A stretch of DNA of 64,000 nucleotides from a virus (IMGVR_UViG_3300044981_000387:1-64000), one strand, 5' to 3'. Numbered from the stretch's first letter, positions 43,270-53,033 are shown. Notes: generated by a model from the sequence alone, not told the origin. Program-made: numbers and translations.

Positions 43270-44604
43270 TCACTGAAAGTATTTTTCCGTACTAATTCTA
43301 CCACTATTTAGGATATTTTTATCCTTGACTAATCTATTTAGTGCATTCTGAACGTCTTTCTCTGTAGGAGTCTTGCGATTATGGGCAAGAGCCTCGAACA
43401 TAGCAGAAATATACAATTCTTTTAAGTAAGCATAAGAGAATTCGTATTTCTCGGCGTATTTGGCTAACTCTCTACACTTTTTACTAGTGATCAAATTACC
43501 AAACCATCTCTGTAGATATATATAAGCCATTTCTTGATTTGGTAAGGAAATCTCAAACTTTCTATCAAATCTTGATGGCCTATCTGTAATATTGGATTTT
43601 AGCTTTTTAATATCATTGGCAGTAGCAATAACTAATAGTCCATTTTTGGTAGAAATACCATCCATTAAGTTAAGAAAGGAAGAAATATCCACATTCTTCT
43701 CCAAAAGAGAATCCAAATCCTCAAAATATAACAAAGCTGGACTTTGTTCTTCGGCATAGCTAAAAGCTTCACGCACAGCCTCATCATTCACTCCTGGGGC
43801 AATAGTAACGGGCTTGAAATTGTAAGCCGACATAATAGTACGGATAATAGATGTCTTTCCATTACCTGGCTTACCATACAATAAAATACCGCGTTTCCAA
43901 GGAATACGGTTCTTAACATAGAACTCTTGAGAGGCCAAAAAGTTCTCTACCAAACCCTTTATTTCATCTTTGGTTTCTTGGGGCAAGAATAATTCTTCCC
44001 AAGTATGATCTTTAGTATAAGGAATATCTTCACCTTCAATCACACGAATATGAAGATTACTACGATCTCGCTCTTGAACCCACTTATCAAAGTCGTTACG
44101 CAGAGCAAGATAACCCTCGTAATTCTTGTCAGAGACTAGAATAAAAAAGCTAATTTCATCTTCGTGTTGATTACCCTTGTGAAAGAGGGCGGCATGTAAA
44201 AACTCTACATTTCCACTCTTGATTAGGAAAACGCCCTGAGCAAAGTGTTTCTCAAAATCATGGTCGGTGTTCCATGAAATAATGGAATCCTTGAATAGAC
44301 ATTTGACCGTAACTTTCTTTTCTGCACAGAAGTGAAGAAATTGTCCGTCTATAATGACACGATTATGAACGAACTTGTTTAGTTTAGAGGCCTTAAGAAT
44401 GGGACCAAAGACTTCCACGGTCCAATTCATTAAATCAATAAAATTAGCGGATGGACGATTGTTTAATGGATCAGTAACGCTGATTCCATGCGCCATGTTA
44501 AAATTATCATCTACTACTAATCTGGCCAATTGCTCTGAGGATAAATGTTCTTGACGCTCCATATCTTCTGGAGTCAAGTAATTTTCTTTGACGGCTGTAT
44601 TCAT
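43270..44604 (-). CDS. AAA+ ATPase, BCS1-like
   Basis: 444 aa. Residues about 235-370 form one AAA+ module: Walker A GILLYGKPGNGKTSIIRTIM, Walker B PALLYFEDLDSLLEK, sensor GLLVIATANDIKKL, and arginine region ITDRPSRFDRKFEISLPN. The N-terminal 200 residues are unique. The architecture resembles BCS1/proteasome-activator-type ATPases. It may be a protein unfoldase; a partner for the FtsH-type peptidase is speculative since they are 16 kb apart. Confidence 0.8.
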   Translation of the reverse strand: MNTAVKENYLTPEDMERQEHLSSEQLARLVVDDNFNMAHGISVTDPLNNRPSANFIDLMNWTVEVFGPILKASKLNKFVHNRVIIDGQFLHFCAEKKVTVKCLFKDSIISWNTDHDFEKHFAQGVFLIKSGNVEFLHAALFHKGNQHEDEISFFILVSDKNYEGYLALRNDFDKWVQERDRSNLHIRVIEGEDIPYTKDHTWEELFLPQETKDEIKGLVENFLASQEFYVKNRIPWKRGILLYGKPGNGKTSIIRTIMSAYNFKPVTIAPGVNDEAVREAFSYAEEQSPALLYFEDLDSLLEKNVDISSFLNLMDGISTKNGLLVIATANDIKKLKSNITDRPSRFDRKFEISLPNQEMAYIYLQRWFGNLITSKKCRELAKYAEKYEFSYAYLKELYISAMFEALAHNRKTPTEKDVQNALNRLVKDKNILNSGRISTEKYFQ

Positions 44605-44635
44605 ATTTTATGATCTCGTTCTTTCTACAAGAAAG

Positions 44636-46444
44636 TTAGGCGACATTTTTAATCGGTTTAGTATTACGACACTTAGGAAAAGCGGTGCAAGCAAAAAAAG
44701 TGGAACCATCTACTTTATTAGTTCGGAGGGCCATCGGACTATCGCACTGGTTGCACAGCGCGGCTCCATGTTGTGTATATGCCCGGTTCAATTGCAGTTT
44801 GTATTCTGGATAAAACTTTTTTAACATATCAACGTGATCTACCTTGCCGCTTTCAATTTCATCTAATTGTTGTTCCAGCTTGGCTGTGTAATCGTAATCC
44901 ATAAAAGTAAAGTATTGTAATAATTCCTGAGTGATACGCTTACCTAACTCGGTAGCGTGATACACATTACCCTTCTTTTCCACATAATTACGAGTAGTAA
45001 TTTTGCTTAATAAGTCTGCGTAGGTAGCCGGGCGCCCAATACTCTTATTAACCAACTCTTTGATGAGCTTATCTTCCGAATATCTGGGCGATGGTTGCGT
45101 CTGTTTCTTTTCCATCTTAACTGGCGCCTTACCCCAATGATGTAGGATATCTCCCTTGTGTAAATTAGGAATGTCAATTTTAGTTATATCATCCACTGCA
45201 ACACCAGTAAAAATATTTAGATAACCTTCACTTTTTAGAGCTTTACCAGAAGCTTTAACTTCGGCGGATGGATCACCTTGCACATGAGCCGTCACTTTGA
45301 GAGTATCATAAACGGCTGGCATCATTTGACTAGCTACAAAGTTTTGCCAAATAACTTGATATACTAACTTTTCATCAGGATCGATAATAGCAAAATTATG
45401 ATCTGGCAACAAAGTAATATCGGTTGGATGAATACACTCGTGAGCGTCCTGTGCTGCATCTCTATTTTTATAGAGATTGGGCTTGTTAGGAACTGCATAT
45501 TTATGCTCTTTTAACCAATCACGCAGCTCTTTGATGCTATTATCATCGATACGAACTGAATCAGTTCTAATATAAGTGACATACCCGCCTTCATAAAGAG
45601 ATTGTGCCGCTTTCATAGTACGGTCGGCACCAAAACCATACTCTTTAGACATAATTTGCTGTAAAGTGGAGGTAACTAATGGAGCATATGGGTTTTTCTT
45701 TTCTTCTTCAGATATCACTTCGGTTACCACAAACTTGGCATCTGTAGCCGCTAATTTAGCGCGCATTGTCTCAGCAGCAACTAAATCGGTAGGACGACCA
45801 GAGTATTTAGTAGTAAAACCGTGTTTGGTGTCCTTGGATAAAGTCACTTGAATAGTCCAGAACTCTTCAGGAATAAAAGTCTCAATTTCTCTCTCACGAT
45901 CAATCACCAAGCGAGTGACCACTGATTGCACTCGACCTGCCGATAATTTGGAACCAAAAAAGTTCATCAAAAATGGAGAGGCAGTAAACCCAACTAAACG
46001 ATCTAGAATGCGACGAGCTTCTTGAGAATGAAATAGGTTCATATCAATATCGCGTACTTCTTTGACTGCCTTTAAGAGAGCGTCTTTTTTAATCTTGTTA
46101 AAGACCATACGCTTGATAGGCTTGCCCATATCCTCTAAACGTTGAGCTAAATGCCAAGCAATAGCTTCACCTTCACGATCAGGGTCGGAAGCTACAAAAA
46201 TCTGATCCACCTTTTTGGCTGCTGCCATCAACTCATTTAATACATCTACTTTATCATCAATTAAGACATAGTGTGGCTTGAAATCTTTGTCCACATCTAC
46301 GCCCAACCCATGTTTTCCACCTTTAGCTAAATCAGTAATATGGCCCTTGCTAGCCATAACAATATAATCTTTTCCTAGGTATCCTTGAATGGTGGCGGCT
46401 TTATGGGGCGATTCTACGATAACTAACGTTTTAAGATTATTCAT
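44636..46444 (-). CDS. topA: DNA topoisomerase I (type IA)
   Basis: 602 aa. TOPRIM: TLVIVESPHKAATIQGYLGK and VASDPDREGEAIAWHLAQ. The catalytic tyrosine lies in GGYVTYIRTDSVRI, and the core ends with IGRPATYADLLSKIT. A single C-terminal zinc finger (CNQCDSPMALR...CTAFPKC) replaces the several of cellular enzymes. It relaxes negative supercoils during replication and transcription. Its start overlaps the small 61-aa gene by 8 bases; that gene repeats its first residues. Confidence 0.92.
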   Translation of the reverse strand: MNNLKTLVIVESPHKAATIQGYLGKDYIVMASKGHITDLAKGGKHGLGVDVDKDFKPHYVLIDDKVDVLNELMAAAKKVDQIFVASDPDREGEAIAWHLAQRLEDMGKPIKRMVFNKIKKDALLKAVKEVRDIDMNLFHSQEARRILDRLVGFTASPFLMNFFGSKLSAGRVQSVVTRLVIDREREIETFIPEEFWTIQVTLSKDTKHGFTTKYSGRPTDLVAAETMRAKLAATDAKFVVTEVISEEEKKNPYAPLVTSTLQQIMSKEYGFGADRTMKAAQSLYEGGYVTYIRTDSVRIDDNSIKELRDWLKEHKYAVPNKPNLYKNRDAAQDAHECIHPTDITLLPDHNFAIIDPDEKLVYQVIWQNFVASQMMPAVYDTLKVTAHVQGDPSAEVKASGKALKSEGYLNIFTGVAVDDITKIDIPNLHKGDILHHWGKAPVKMEKKQTQPSPRYSEDKLIKELVNKSIGRPATYADLLSKITTRNYVEKKGNVYHATELGKRITQELLQYFTFMDYDYTAKLEQQLDEIESGKVDHVDMLKKFYPEYKLQLNRAYTQHGAALCNQCDSPMALRTNKVDGSTFFACTAFPKCRNTKPIKNVA

Positions 46445-46622
46445 TCACATCATCCTCATAGGAACATTTTCCAGTTCCACTACATTTTTTGCACGGAGAA
46501 CCATCTCCATAATCTTGGCCATAACCTTGACAATCTATGCACCAACCCAAACGCCGTAACTCTTTCTCATACTCTCCATTATCAATGTATTCTGTTATCA
46601 CTAATGTTTTCAAGTTACTCAT
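46437..46622 (-). CDS. 61-aa protein: TopA-like start fused to DnaJ-type zinc knuckle
   Basis: The first 11 residues, MSNLKTLVITE, nearly copy the TopA start (MNNLKTLVIVE). The second half is a DnaJ-type zinc module, CIDCQGYGQDYGDGSPCKKC then SGTGKC. It seems to be a partial duplicate of the adjacent topA 5' end joined to a zinc finger. It overlaps topA by 8 bases. Function is unknown; it could be a regulatory decoy or adaptor. Confidence 0.6.
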   Translation of the reverse strand: MSNLKTLVITEYIDNGEYEKELRRLGWCIDCQGYGQDYGDGSPCKKCSGTGKCSYEDDVNE

Positions 46623-46634
46623 AGTCGATCTTTC

Positions 46635-46922
46635 TTAATAGTGCCACTCAACAGTTAGTTGATCTTTATTCACATTATATCTACACTCTGTTGGCATGGA
46701 CGAGTGAGTTAAAATATGCAATAGCACCTTATTCCTACATGTTCTTTGGAAGGGCAAATCAATTTTGATGGTATAATAATCAACTATCTCAACAGTAGCA
46801 TTAAACTTTTCTAACTTTTTGATATAAGCCCTAATATTAATGTCTATATTATGACCAAAAGAACCATCAGTTTTTTCTAACACAGTCTTTAGTTTTTCTT
46901 GCCAGCTCAAATTACTTTTCAT
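46635..46922 (-). CDS. unknown 95-aa protein
   Basis: An alpha/beta protein (KLKTVLEKTDGSFGHNIDIN, then VLLHILTHSSMPTECRYNVN). No motif is recognised. It is encoded between the TopA cluster and the Cys-rich 83-aa gene. Confidence 0.5.
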   Translation of the reverse strand: MKSNLSWQEKLKTVLEKTDGSFGHNIDINIRAYIKKLEKFNATVEIVDYYTIKIDLPFQRTCRNKVLLHILTHSSMPTECRYNVNKDQLTVEWHY

Positions 46923-46960
46923 TTTACCAATCCTTTCAATATTTCAACAATCGTTATCTA

Positions 46961-47212
46961 TCAACTTATCGATCTAAATACAACCGTTTCTATTGACATA
47001 GTCCACATTCTCTGGTTAGAGTTACAATTACAGAACGCGATCCATTTCTGATAAAAACTTCCCGGATCATGGATTTCCCAATCTAAGTCAGCAAAACAGT
47101 CTGCACAATAAGCAGATTGACAAACACCCGATCCAGGAAAACACTCTTTACCTTCACATACTTTACGATCGTCTTCAATCATATTTTCCAATCTTTCATC
47201 ATCAATAAACAT
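46961..47212 (-). CDS. Cys-rich 83-aa protein
   Basis: The start at ATG 47212 (MFIDDERLENMIEDD) is chosen for GAGAG upstream; the frame to 47239 would collide with the divergent gene. Cys residues in CEGKECFPGSGVCQSAYCAD then C, and CNCN, suggest a zinc site or disulfides. Function is unknown. Confidence 0.5.
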   Translation of the reverse strand: MFIDDERLENMIEDDRKVCEGKECFPGSGVCQSAYCADCFADLDWEIHDPGSFYQKWIAFCNCNSNQRMWTMSIETVVFRSIS

Positions 47213-47242
47213 AATTTCTCTCAATATTTTAACATACATTAA

Positions 47243-47692
47243 ATGGATACCCTACATCTCAATATCACTGATTTTTTTGAGGAACTGTTAAGTGATGTCA
47301 AATGCCATCAAGATACTCGGGCTTATATCGTCAGCATTTATGGAAAATATAAGAGCGCCCAATTCGATCTGTCTAAAGATAGCATCACTACACTGTTTGC
47401 GCAAGGGCGTGATAAACAAGATTTTTTAACTTACCAAAACTTGGGAGATTGGATCTTCTTCACCCAAACTATGGTGCCCAATCATTTACAGTGGGCTAGC
47501 AAAGATTATTACGATACAGTAGCTCGCCTTTCTTATTATTCTTGCTATAAACTTATCAATCGCCAATGGAAACTTTTTGAGGAGCTAGCCGATAATTTTT
47601 TACTTCTAGAGAGACAGGTAAAAGAAAAATTGAGCGATCTTAAAATGTCTCAAACTTCTGCGGATATCTATATCGTGCCTTTCGGTTCTTGA
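47243..47692 (+). CDS. unknown 149-aa protein
   Basis: A plus-strand gene. The product is helical and aromatic (YYDTVARLSYYSCYKLINRQ). It overlaps the convergent gene (47640-48101) by 53 bases at the 3' ends. No family is recognised and the ribosome binding site is poor. Confidence 0.55.
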   Translation: MDTLHLNITDFFEELLSDVKCHQDTRAYIVSIYGKYKSAQFDLSKDSITTLFAQGRDKQDFLTYQNLGDWIFFTQTMVPNHLQWASKDYYDTVARLSYYSCYKLINRQWKLFEELADNFLLLERQVKEKLSDLKMSQTSADIYIVPFGS

Positions 47693-48101
47693 TTTCCGGA
47701 CGATGCTCTGCCATTATAGAATTAAAAGCCCACACCGTCCTACCACAGGGACAAGATAAATATTCAGTAATATTGCCGTCATATTTGACGTCCCTGTGTT
47801 GATGTAAAGTTGGCTTATAGGATTGTTCAGGCCATCGCACAGTAAAAGCTTTCATGTTATGAAAAATGCGGGGCTGATGTCTTTTATACCAATAGCCTAC
47901 GATGTTGCTAATGTATTTCTTAAACCAATCAAAAACTTTAGAGGCTGAACGCGGATCGCTAAAATACAAAGCATGATTGACATAATAATAATCATCGGGA
48001 GGCAAACCACATTCTCTACATTTGGTTCTAGCTATAAAAGAAGAAGATAAGTTAACTCTGATCGATTTCGGTGCCCCATAAATGATTTGAGAGTTACTCA
48101 T
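47640..48101 (-). CDS. unknown zinc-knuckle protein
   Basis: 153 aa. CRECGLPPDDYYYVNH in the N-terminal third and CPCGR near residue 118 could bind zinc. The middle contains VFDWFKKYISNIVGYWYKRH. AAGGAT precedes the ATG. It overlaps the 449-aa gene by 8 bases. Function is unknown. Confidence 0.6.
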   Translation of the reverse strand: MSNSQIIYGAPKSIRVNLSSSFIARTKCRECGLPPDDYYYVNHALYFSDPRSASKVFDWFKKYISNIVGYWYKRHQPRIFHNMKAFTVRWPEQSYKPTLHQHRDVKYDGNITEYLSCPCGRTVWAFNSIMAEHRPEIKNRKARYRYPQKFETF

Positions 48102-49443
48102 TATGATCCTTTTTTAATAAAAAATGTGCGCGTTCCACAATTTTCTTACGAACCCTGTTAACATAAACCATACCACCCATTTGATAATGCGGCGGAATGC
48201 GTAAATGAGTAATAGAAACCGGAGTTCCAGGCCTAATATCATTAAACTTAATGCGAGAAAAACTATACTCTTTTACCAAATGCAATAAGGGCGCTTTAGT
48301 TTGAGTATGCAAAACATTCAATAATTTTCCAATATAATACGGCTGAGTATAAGAAGCCTTCCTCCCTCCAATATAAAACTCGGTAGTTCCATTTTTAATA
48401 TCCAACCTGTCAGTTATTATACTATCAAAATGACTAATCCCATCAAAAATGCATAAATGCTCACTTAATAAATTATCCACACGATATCTTTTAGCACCCT
48501 TCTTAATAAAGAAGGGGAGTGAACTGTCTAGCAACCTAATATACTCTTGAAATACTTTATGTTGAAATCCGCCAGAACGTGTGCCCTCTAACAAATAACC
48601 TATCATTTCTTCTGGTTGCTGTTGTAAAAGAATGCCAAAAGCTTCATATACTAATTGTTTATGCTTGATAGTAAAATCCGAACTACTATAAGAAACATGG
48701 CTAATTTGACTGCTAATTATTTCTTTTATTAGGTTAATCTTAACCTGTAATTCTTCTTTAATTTCTAAACGAGTTTGAGCATCTATTTCTTTAGAAATAA
48801 TGCTATCCTTGAAAAACCTATCGCCATCATTAGTAATATCCAATACCAATTTTTCTGGATTAGTCTGAGAGGTAGTGTGATGCATACCCGATAAATCCTT
48901 ATACTCCCCTACAAAGGAACAATCAAAATAGGGGCAAGCTACTATCGAAGTGTTTTCTAAAGGATGAGGTATAAAACGATGGCAATTAGCACAGCGATAA
49001 CCGCGCTTGTTATGCACCGCAAAAGTTTTGTAGAAAACCACTTGTTTAGGATCGGTAGTTTGCCTTAGTTGATAATGGCACTCTTCGCACTGAAAGGTTT
49101 TATCAAACACCACCAAAGTAGCCATACCTAGAAATAAACAGCCAGGACAAATATGCTCTGATTTCTTTTTGTGGGGCGAGGCGGCTAATTTGCGACAAAA
49201 AGCGTTAGCAATGTAAAATAGATAGACAGACAACTCTTCTAAAGGAGACCCTTTATTAATAAAGGTAACGCAACCAGTTCTCAATTCATCTTTCAATAAT
49301 TCTAAGAGAGCATACAAAGATAATTGATTATCGGTCTGAAAATACATATGATGTATGTTTGCAATACCAGAACAATGCTCTTGTAAAAACCTCTCCACCA
49401 TCATATCTGCGTCGATAAGGTTGAGGGTGCGTGCCGCTTGCAT
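48094..49443 (-). CDS. unknown Cys-rich 449-aa protein
   Basis: The N-terminal 90 residues are helical. Residues about 95-185 carry two zinc ribbons (CPGC/CEEC and CANC/CPYFDC). The rest is mixed, with a C-terminal segment ITHLRIPPHYQMGGMVYVNR then VRKKIVERA. It starts at the stop codon of the FtsK-like gene, so the two are coupled. It could be a DNA-handling partner; the family is not recognised. Confidence 0.55.
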   Translation of the reverse strand: MQAARTLNLIDADMMVERFLQEHCSGIANIHHMYFQTDNQLSLYALLELLKDELRTGCVTFINKGSPLEELSVYLFYIANAFCRKLAASPHKKKSEHICPGCLFLGMATLVVFDKTFQCEECHYQLRQTTDPKQVVFYKTFAVHNKRGYRCANCHRFIPHPLENTSIVACPYFDCSFVGEYKDLSGMHHTTSQTNPEKLVLDITNDGDRFFKDSIISKEIDAQTRLEIKEELQVKINLIKEIISSQISHVSYSSSDFTIKHKQLVYEAFGILLQQQPEEMIGYLLEGTRSGGFQHKVFQEYIRLLDSSLPFFIKKGAKRYRVDNLLSEHLCIFDGISHFDSIITDRLDIKNGTTEFYIGGRKASYTQPYYIGKLLNVLHTQTKAPLLHLVKEYSFSRIKFNDIRPGTPVSITHLRIPPHYQMGGMVYVNRVRKKIVERAHFLLKKDHNE

Positions 49444-50432
49444 TAGACTCCAAAATTATGACAAACTTCCGATGCTGTAATATATGCCACTTGAAATCGC
49501 TCTAGAAAACGAAAATTATCTCTAACTAAAGCATCGCCTTTACCTAATAGATTTTCGGCGCCCGTCACATCTAAAATGACCTTACTGTCTACATGGCTGG
49601 CCACACGACAAGCAATACGAGCCGGAAAATTGGCTTTAATGGCACCATTGATAATATTAACGGAAGGTCGTTGGGTGCCTAACACTAAACATATGTGAGC
49701 GGCACGGGATTTTTGTGCTAAACGACATAGTTTGTTAAAAAACTGATCTTCCTTATCTTGCATAATCAAATCAGCAAACTCATCTATAATCATCACTACA
49801 TAAGGAAGCTCTCCTGGAAGAAGACCCTCCCGCATTAAAGAATATCTTTGTTCCATCAATTCCAATAATGAATCCAATAATATAATTGTTTCATCATAAG
49901 TGTAGAAAACCTTGCTATTATGTAAACGATCTTCATAAGGACCAAACTCAATTCTCTTAGGGTCCACTAAACACACCACACAATCACTATAATTATATAG
50001 ATTAGCTATCAAATTATGCAATAAGGTGCTCTTACCAGAGCCAGTGGTGCCAGCGACAATCATATGAGGATTCAACGACAAGTCCATCCACAATCTTTTG
50101 CCATCCACCGTTTGGCCCAATAAGCATGGAAGACCACCTTCAGGCACATCTTGGTTGGTGAAATAATCCATCAACATCAAAGACTTTTCACGAGGGGAAG
50201 CGAACTCTAAACGGACCACCCCTTGTTCGTGCAACACTTTAATACTGGGACGACATGGAGTCTTGAGCGCCAAAGAAATCTCATCACCATATCGATGGAT
50301 ATCTTTAACCTTAGCGTGCGGATCTAATTTGAGATCATAGAAGAAATAGTTGTCTACTATTTGACTATTAACGCAATTAGCTTGAATATTAAATGCATGA
50401 AGAATCTTGTTAAAATGCTGAATACTTTCCAT
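49443..50432 (-). CDS. FtsK/SpoIIIE-type DNA translocase ATPase
   Basis: 329 aa. MIVAGTTGSGKSTLLHNLIA is the FtsK Walker A, VCLVDPKRIEFGPYEDRLHN matches the FtsK LIDPKxxEF block, YVVMIIDEFADLIMQ is Walker B, and CLVLGTQRPSVNIINGAIKA is the canonical ATQRPS motif with Ala-to-Gly. The N-terminal membrane part and the gamma DNA-recognition domain are absent. It probably pumps or segregates phage DNA. It is followed by a Cys-rich protein whose start coincides with its stop. Confidence 0.85.
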   Translation of the reverse strand: MESIQHFNKILHAFNIQANCVNSQIVDNYFFYDLKLDPHAKVKDIHRYGDEISLALKTPCRPSIKVLHEQGVVRLEFASPREKSLMLMDYFTNQDVPEGGLPCLLGQTVDGKRLWMDLSLNPHMIVAGTTGSGKSTLLHNLIANLYNYSDCVVCLVDPKRIEFGPYEDRLHNSKVFYTYDETIILLDSLLELMEQRYSLMREGLLPGELPYVVMIIDEFADLIMQDKEDQFFNKLCRLAQKSRAAHICLVLGTQRPSVNIINGAIKANFPARIACRVASHVDSKVILDVTGAENLLGKGDALVRDNFRFLERFQVAYITASEVCHNFGV

Positions 50433-50481
50433 GTTTTCTATACATTCATAGTAAGCATAAAAAATTGGGAGCGCAAGGGCG

Positions 50482-50889
50482 TTAAAATTTTATAAATAAA
50501 TGATATTTCTCGGCAACAATTTTGCGCAATTCTTCCGGGGTCGGTTTTACTAAGCCGACCAAATGTCCAATTTTAATACCACTTTTATCTACCGTGCCAT
50601 ATGGCAATTCTATAATTAGATCACTAAACTTGTTATCACCAATCATCTCCGTAGAGAGCGGCTGCCCTACATGCAATTGAGATACTTTACCTTGATAACA
50701 AAAAACAATATCTAATGGACTAATAGTTTGATGCATCCAGAACTTATTGATTCTTGGCTCCGTATAAATAAAAGACATAGTGGGCGGAGGCCAGGATTGA
50801 CCCATAAGACCTCGCTGCTGCTCTGCCTCTGAAATTGCTATCAAAGTATCAAATATATTTAATCCTATATATACTATACCTTGTTCCAT
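50482..50889 (-). CDS. DUF192 family protein
   Basis: 135 aa. The pattern ISEAEQQRGLMGQSW...MSFIYTEP, then NKFWMHQTISPLDIVFCYQG, matches DUF192 (short beta-barrel proteins of unknown activity, found in some phages). Its gene meets the 490-aa gene end to start. Function is unknown. Confidence 0.7.
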   Translation of the reverse strand: MEQGIVYIGLNIFDTLIAISEAEQQRGLMGQSWPPPTMSFIYTEPRINKFWMHQTISPLDIVFCYQGKVSQLHVGQPLSTEMIGDNKFSDLIIELPYGTVDKSGIKIGHLVGLVKPTPEELRKIVAEKYHLFIKF

Positions 50890-52361
50890 TAAAAGAATCC
50901 TTCTAATGTAGGTTGACCTTTCATTGGCTTTTCCATATTATGTAAAGATCGCGTCAAAGAGCGGATAGTATTCATTTGACCAGATACTTCCGAAATTTTG
51001 GAACCCAAATCTTCTATAGATAAACCCTTCTCTAACAAGTCCATCACCGCATTGATATTGGTTCTAGTCTTGGTGGCCAACTCAAAAAGTTGCAATCTCA
51101 AACCAGAACTTTTACCTGGTAGTAGTTGGTGTCGTTTCTTACCCAACCACTTTTGCAAAAAAGCCTGAGCTACCACCTCTAACTGGTCGGAGGCTGAATT
51201 AACTTGTGGCGAAACAGTAGGGGTAGGCTCAACCACAACTTCTTGTTTTTTTGTTGATGGCTGCTTTTTAATTTCTTTCTGTAGTAAAACTGGTCGTAAT
51301 GGAGTTTGCGCTTTTCCACCAGTTCGTTCTCCAGTATAAGATGAAAACTCAGCTATAGTTTCATACATTACATGACCATCTGGAACTTGAGCTAAAATCT
51401 TTTTTAATGCTTCCAAAGTTGAATTGGATTGAAAAACAACCTCTACATCCGGAATAGGAACTTTTGCACCTTCATTAGTGATAGTTTGTGGTTCTATTTT
51501 TAGATTTGATATCTGAACTCCCGAAATCTTTGCCATTTGCAAAAAGCGTGTCACATCAATTGGAGCTTCAGCTCTAAACTTATATTTAATTAAAGAATTA
51601 GGCAACTCTTGTTCTGCACCAGGCGCCAATTCATCTTTCATCTCCTCAGGACGTGGAGTTTGTCCCGGTATACTATTAACATACTGATTAAAATAACGAG
51701 AAACAGTGGACCACTCATTCCAAGCTTGCTGTTGATCTTTATAAGCAGATATTACGCTATCTTTGGAGGACTTGGAAATTTGCACCTGAAATCTACCTAA
51801 AGCTCGATAAGACTTAAGGGCAGCCTTCAATAAATCCATGCGCATCCTTCTTTTTTGTGCCCCTGCGCCCACTCCAACTCGTGGAGTTCGCATCTTAGTT
51901 AAGAGACGACTAAAAGGATTAGATCCCTCAGATACTAACTCATATTTATGTTCCCAAGCCGCGCCCAACTGTTTAGTCAACTCACTACCAGTAGGGGCTG
52001 GGGTAGCCGCTATAGGAGAAGCAACTTCAGGTCCAGTAGGACCATATTTTTCATCCAACTTGTTAAGTGTTTGAGTGGCTTGGTCGGTTCTTTTTTGACG
52101 ACGAGTTTGTGAATATTGCGCTTGTTGTTGAGATATAGCGGCGCCCTGTTGAGCTAAATCCTGAAAATGACTGGCTAATGAATTAACAATAGAGGCAGGA
52201 TCGGCTGGAATAGGTAGGGTAATTTTAGAGCGTTCCTTAAAATATTTACTTGGCCAACCATTCATTAGTTTCTTAAAATGGATCACATCATTCAGGAATG
52301 ACGAAACTTCCTTATTCCAGGCAGCCTTAGTCTGTCGGAGTTTTTCCTGCGCCGGGTCCAT
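50889..52361 (-). CDS. unknown 490-aa protein
   Basis: The start is uncertain: ATG 52361 (MDPAQEKLRQTKAAWNKEV) looks most natural, while ATG 52391 and GTG 52433 are also in frame. It has an N-terminal helical region, a Gln-rich stretch, a central domain (LGRFQVQISKSSKDSVISAY), a beta domain around VEVVFQSNSTLEALKKILAQ, and a C-terminal helical domain with QAFLQKWLGKKRHQLLPGKS. No family is recognised; a structural role is possible. Confidence 0.6.
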   Translation of the reverse strand: MDPAQEKLRQTKAAWNKEVSSFLNDVIHFKKLMNGWPSKYFKERSKITLPIPADPASIVNSLASHFQDLAQQGAAISQQQAQYSQTRRQKRTDQATQTLNKLDEKYGPTGPEVASPIAATPAPTGSELTKQLGAAWEHKYELVSEGSNPFSRLLTKMRTPRVGVGAGAQKRRMRMDLLKAALKSYRALGRFQVQISKSSKDSVISAYKDQQQAWNEWSTVSRYFNQYVNSIPGQTPRPEEMKDELAPGAEQELPNSLIKYKFRAEAPIDVTRFLQMAKISGVQISNLKIEPQTITNEGAKVPIPDVEVVFQSNSTLEALKKILAQVPDGHVMYETIAEFSSYTGERTGGKAQTPLRPVLLQKEIKKQPSTKKQEVVVEPTPTVSPQVNSASDQLEVVAQAFLQKWLGKKRHQLLPGKSSGLRLQLFELATKTRTNINAVMDLLEKGLSIEDLGSKISEVSGQMNTIRSLTRSLHNMEKPMKGQPTLEGFF

Positions 52362-52437
52362 AGATGTTTTTCTAGCCTCTTTAGAGGTCATGAAAAGATA
52401 TGGAATTATTGCTATTTTATAATAGCAGCACACTCAT

Positions 52438-53031
52438 TTAGATAATATGGTCAATTAGGCCATACTGATAGGCAGACTCAGCGTCCATCCATTTTTCAGT
52501 TTGACAATCTGCCTTAACCTTCTCAAATGTTTGATTAGTGTGTTTGGCCATCACTCTTAGCATAGCGTCATTTTCCGCATCAACGAACTCCAAATAGTTT
52601 TTACTATTAGTAAAATCAAATCCAGGAATGGGAAAAACAAATTGACTACCATGAATCATGACCTTAGAACTTCGCAAAGCGAAACGCATTCCCTTGGTAC
52701 CAGTAGCTAATACCCAAGCACCAGCCGAATAAGCTTTACCTAATAAAATTGTTTTAACAGGAGCATGGATCATTTGCATAACGTCATAGATATTGGCCAT
52801 ACCAGTAGCTGCACCACCATTAGTATGGATATATACATTGATTTCGGTATCAGGATCCTGATGATCGTAATACAACATAAGAGCAGACATTTCGGCTCCC
52901 ATTTTGTCGCTAACATCTTCTGAAAGGAAGATGGCTCGATCTTTGGTCATCTTAACATAACTTTCAGAATAACCTAATACTAAAGGAGCGCGTAATGGTT
53001 CATGCTCATGCTTGTTATAATTCTTATTCAT
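52438..53031 (-). CDS. clpP: ClpP serine protease, catalytically complete
   Basis: 197 aa. The ClpP fold is clear: INVYIHTNGGAATGMANIYD (oxyanion loop), LGKAYSAGAWVLATGTKGMR with catalytic Ser, SSKVMIHGSQ with catalytic His, and KVKADCQTEKWMDAESAYQY with Asp in the expected place. It cleaves proteins as a barrel fed by a ClpX/ClpA ATPase, which must come from the host because none is in the window. Its gene lies 2 bases after a second ClpP gene that lacks Ser and His. Confidence 0.88.
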   Translation of the reverse strand: MNKNYNKHEHEPLRAPLVLGYSESYVKMTKDRAIFLSEDVSDKMGAEMSALMLYYDHQDPDTEINVYIHTNGGAATGMANIYDVMQMIHAPVKTILLGKAYSAGAWVLATGTKGMRFALRSSKVMIHGSQFVFPIPGFDFTNSKNYLEFVDAENDAMLRVMAKHTNQTFEKVKADCQTEKWMDAESAYQYGLIDHII

Positions 53032-53033
53032 AA

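Noticed and set aside
43120-44824. Plus-strand frames at 43120 and 44588
   Set aside because: They are antisense to bS21 and topA, lack start signals and match no motif.
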